From Bacteroidota bacterium (GTDB lineage Bacteria; Bacteroidota; Ignavibacteria; Ignavibacteriales; Ignavibacteriaceae), in contig JAUZPC010000119.1 of NCBI GenBank assembly GCA_030706105.1, positions 1 to 8,089 of the forward strand: 8,089 bases of DNA, given 5' to 3'. Made by a program: the position numbers and the translations under genes. The notes below the pieces were generated by a model. That model ran no database searches, was not told the origin of the DNA, and was given only the letters and a program-made list of their open reading frames with translations. Below are positions 6,195 to 8,089 of this stretch, piece by piece (position 1 is the first letter of the stretch; each line of letters starts with the position of its first letter).

Positions 6195-7062
6195 ATCTTA
6201 TATAATAATTTATCAAATTGACGGCATGGGCATAATAGCTAAGCCCGAATAAATTAAGATGATTCAATACATGATATAGCTTGTAAATATTTTCGCGGCT
6301 CTGATACCCGGGCTGTAGAGGGTATTCTTCATTATATGCATAATAAAACTCAGGATTGAATCCGCCAAATAATTTAGTCATAGCTAATTCGGCCTCCCGG
6401 CTGCCATAATATACTGCGGGATCTATTAAGCACGGAAGTCCTTCTGAAGTAATTAAAAAGTTCTGTCCCCACAGATCACCATGCAGTAATGAGGGGGTCT
6501 CATTATCACCACTAAGAATTTCTTCAATTTTTAATTCCAATTGTGTAAAAGCTTTTCTTAACTCTGATGAAACTAAATTTTTGGATTCGGCCAGTTTATA
6601 TTGAAATAATAATCTGTTAGTAAAATAAAAATTTGTCCAGTTAACTTCTTTCAGATCTTTTATGGTATTTAGCTGAACGGTAGTGCCGATAAAATTATCT
6701 TCATAAAAGCCGAATGTTTCACCTTTAAATTTATGAAGTTGAGCTATTTTTCTTCCAAATGCATTATAGAAATTTTTAATTGGTTGCCCTGTAGGTACAA
6801 CTTCCTGGATTATGCACTCATTATCACTATGGATAACCGTTGGAATTTTAATTACTCCGGCTTTGGCTAACTCTCTTAAACCATTTGCTTCTTTATTAAA
6901 CATATCGGCCGGGGCGTTAAGTTTGTACTTAACAAAATAGCACATGTTATTCTCAAGCATTATTTGATATGCATTGCTGATTGAACCGCCAAGTACCGGT
7001 TTGGTGTTCATTACGGCCAAATTAAATATGTATTCTATCTTATCTTTTATTATCTGGTTCAA
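6193..7062 (-). CDS. Fructosamine-3-kinase family protein, probable ribulosamine/erythrulosamine 3-kinase
   Basis: The 289-residue cytosolic product fits the usual family length. It shows a glycine-rich loop GGSISNAY at 25-32, the ATP-contacting Lys 45 in YFVKYK, Glu 58 in KEANGLREL, the catalytic-loop motif HGDLWGQN at 194-201 with Asp 196, and the metal-binding Asp 214 in IDPAVYYGSREAELAMTKLFGGF. Family members phosphorylate O3 of ketosamines on glycated amines. The 3-phosphate is unstable and decays, freeing the amine. Characterised bacterial members mostly prefer ribulosamines and erythrulosamines over fructosamines, so that activity is inferred. The start codon lies inside the upstream phosphatase gene (23-nt overlap); it places the glycine loop at the usual distance, which supports it. 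Ser 221 stands where many relatives have His, and the loop lacks the redox-active Cys reported in some members. Confidence 0.93.
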   Translation of the reverse strand: MNQIIKDKIEYIFNLAVMNTKPVLGGSISNAYQIMLENNMCYFVKYKLNAPADMFNKEANGLRELAKAGVIKIPTVIHSDNECIIQEVVPTGQPIKNFYNAFGRKIAQLHKFKGETFGFYEDNFIGTTVQLNTIKDLKEVNWTNFYFTNRLLFQYKLAESKNLVSSELRKAFTQLELKIEEILSGDNETPSLLHGDLWGQNFLITSEGLPCLIDPAVYYGSREAELAMTKLFGGFNPEFYYAYNEEYPLQPGYQSRENIYKLYHVLNHLNLFGLSYYAHAVNLINYYIR

Positions 7063-7558
7063 TCTCTTTTATTAACCTTTCTATGATTCCTTCGCATGCA
7101 TCTTCTAAAATTTCAATAACTTTATAAAAATCATGAATAGTGCCGTAATATGGATCGGGAACTAATATCATCTTATGCTTTAAACAATATTCTGAAACAG
7201 AGAGTATTTTATTTAAATAAACTCTATTCTGATCAAAATAAGTTATATCATTAAAATTCTGATTATCCATATAAAAGATATAATCAAAATAATCAAAATC
7301 AAAGTCGGGATCAAATTTTCTGCTTCTATGTGTTAGGTTGTAACCTCTTTCAGATGCTGCTTTTCGCATCCTTGTATCTGGCATTTCACCAGCGTGATAA
7401 CCAATAGTTCCGGCAGAATCAACATAGATTTTTCCTTCCAGTCCTTTATCTTGTATATATTTTTTCAAAATACCTTCTGCGGCCGGAGATCTGCATATGT
7501 TACCCATGCAGACAAATAACACTTTCCTCAGGTATTTATTATTATTGGTCTTTTCCAT
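7040..7558 (-). CDS. Low-molecular-weight protein-tyrosine-phosphatase family protein, probable partner of the adjacent FN3K-type kinase
   Basis: The 172-residue cytosolic product carries the phosphatase P-loop CMGNICRS at 17-24, with nucleophile Cys 17, a second Cys 22 and phosphate-binding Arg 23. The general-acid motif DPYYG lies at 135-139 (Asp 135). Also typical are DSAGTIGYHAGEMPD at 47-61 and the following helix. The family hydrolyses phosphotyrosine; some bacterial members also remove the 5-phosphate from ribulosamine 5-phosphates or the 4-phosphate from erythrulosamine 4-phosphates on proteins. The gene is first in a two-gene minus-strand unit and overlaps the FN3K-family gene by 23 nt, so the deglycation role is favoured here. 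Regulation of exopolysaccharide export, as for Wzb-type enzymes, is the alternative, but no tyrosine kinase is in view. The length is slightly above the usual 150-160 because of short tails at both ends. Confidence 0.94.
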   Translation of the reverse strand: MEKTNNNKYLRKVLFVCMGNICRSPAAEGILKKYIQDKGLEGKIYVDSAGTIGYHAGEMPDTRMRKAASERGYNLTHRSRKFDPDFDFDYFDYIFYMDNQNFNDITYFDQNRVYLNKILSVSEYCLKHKMILVPDPYYGTIHDFYKVIEILEDACEGIIERLIKEIEPDNKR

Positions 7559-7884
7559 TATTGCATTTAGTTATAAGCTTAACCGCAAATTTATAAAAAA
7601 AAAGTGACATATAAAATTACTTAACAATAACTATTATAAACAATTATACTTCTGTACTTCAAATCTAACATAATTAAAAAAGGTTTTGGTAAAATATAAA
7701 TTTATTTAATGAGTTCTTTGAAAACCTCTTTAAATTTTCTTTTACCACATAGTGCTTTTTAAAATTAAACTAAATGTGTAACGTTCCGATAATAGGCATA
7801 AAAGATAGATATCATTCCTTGTTTTCCAGCCTCCTTTATCACACTATCTTATTTAATATAAATTGATTAAACCAATGGAGACGT
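7559..7884. other. Divergent intergenic region, A+T-rich, no gene seen
   Basis: These 326 nt separate the phosphatase-FN3K unit (minus) from the porin-like gene (plus), so promoters for both should lie here. I found no convincing small ORF or RNA gene. Visible items are a near-perfect dyad at 7570-7583 (GTTATAAGCTTAAC, one internal mismatch) in the phosphatase leader, a TAnnTTTG match at 7586-7593, a T/A homopolymer stretch at 7595-7603, and an inverted repeat AGGTTTT/AAAACCT at 7681-7687 and 7721-7727 whose 33-nt spacing makes it weak. No convincing -35/-10 pair was seen for the plus-strand gene. Confidence 0.6.
7586..7593 (-). promoter_or_regulatory. Candidate Bacteroidota-type -7 element for the phosphatase-FN3K operon
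   Basis: On the minus strand this reads TAAATTTG, a match to TAnnTTTG, 27 nt before the phosphatase ATG. Transcription would start near 7579, inside the small dyad at 7570-7583. The expected -33 TTTG is replaced by a T-rich stretch. This is a weak call in A/T-rich DNA. Confidence 0.27.
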
Positions 7885-8089
7885 ATGCGTAAAGTTATAG
7901 TTACTGTGGTATTTATTTTGTTTGTACTTATTGTAAAGACATTTGGCCAGCAAGATGATAAATTGTTAGATATAAAATTTTCAGGATATGTGCACTGGAT
8001 GGCTGCATATGACAGCAGGCAGATTGTAGCTGTTAGAGAAGGTCACTTTTTCCTGTACCCTAAAAATATTCAAAAAGATGCTTATGGAA
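7885..8089 (+). CDS. N-terminal part of an exported porin-like outer-membrane protein
   Basis: The frame is open for 68 codons to the window edge, so the gene is truncated at its 3' end. It starts MRKVIVTVVFILFVLIV, a signal peptide with likely cleavage around TFG-QQ (residues 19-22). GGAG at 7877-7880, 4 nt before the ATG, is one of the few Shine-Dalgarno-like sites in the window and supports this start. The mature part opens with KFSGYVHWMAAYDSRQ and then VAVREGHFFLYP. I associate the combination of a first beta strand, a DSRQ segment and REGHFxLYP with a family of uncharacterised Bacteroidota/Ignavibacteriota outer-membrane beta-barrel (porin-like) proteins. That assignment is from memory and covers only the N-terminus. 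An upstream ATG at 7875 is out of frame and stops after five codons. Confidence 0.65.
   Translation, partial: MRKVIVTVVFILFVLIVKTFGQQDDKLLDIKFSGYVHWMAAYDSRQIVAVREGHFFLYPKNIQKDAYG

Noticed and set aside
7681..7727. Inverted repeat AGGTTTT/AAAACCT as a riboswitch or terminator.
   Set aside because: The 7-bp arms are A/T-rich, 33 nt apart and not followed by a U-tract; chance is sufficient.
7559..7884. Possible CRISPR leader, tRNA or small gene in the longest gap.
   Set aside because: No repeated units, cloverleaf arms or convincing coding frame were found on either strand.

Overview
The window is A+T-rich DNA (judged by eye, not counted) from a Gram-negative bacterium, most likely of the Bacteroidota/Ignavibacteriota/Chlorobiota group. 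The grounds are several exported proteins with Bacteroidota-style signal peptides, a secreted esterase with a CBM20-like domain, an exported tandem FKBP protein, the start of a porin-like protein of a type I associate with this group, mostly absent Shine-Dalgarno sequences, and two candidate TAnnTTTG promoter elements. The taxonomic call is an inference. No mobile element, CRISPR array, tRNA or rRNA was seen.

Positions 2-3090 (plus strand) hold a high-affinity phosphate ABC transporter operon: the 3' end of pstS, then pstC, pstA and pstB. All three junctions overlap, which suggests translational coupling. No phoU follows pstB. Instead the operon runs into a convergent transcription unit, with a short hairpin at 3174-3195 between them.

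Positions 3223-5032 (minus strand) hold two genes for exported proteins, 31 nt apart: an M15-type zinc D,D- or L,D-peptidase (upstream) and an alpha/beta-hydrolase esterase with an N-terminal CBM20-like domain (downstream). Diverging from them, 5135-5962 (plus strand) encodes an exported peptidyl-prolyl isomerase with two FKBP-like domains, of which only the second keeps an active site. It ends in a very strong intrinsic terminator (5992-6048).

The gap 6049-6192 has no gene but holds a four-run G-rich motif, an A/T-rich hairpin and a 7-nt-period degenerate tandem repeat that runs into the stop codon of the next gene. Positions 6193-7558 (minus strand) hold a low-molecular-weight phosphotyrosine phosphatase homologue followed, with a 23-nt overlap, by a fructosamine-3-kinase family gene. 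In other bacteria this pairing is linked to repair of proteins glycated by ribose 5-phosphate or erythrose 4-phosphate, and the gene order here matches the proposed reaction order. This is the most interesting system in the window, although the pairing itself has been described before. After a 326-nt A+T-rich divergent intergenic region, a signal-peptide-bearing porin-like protein begins at 7885 and is cut by the window end.
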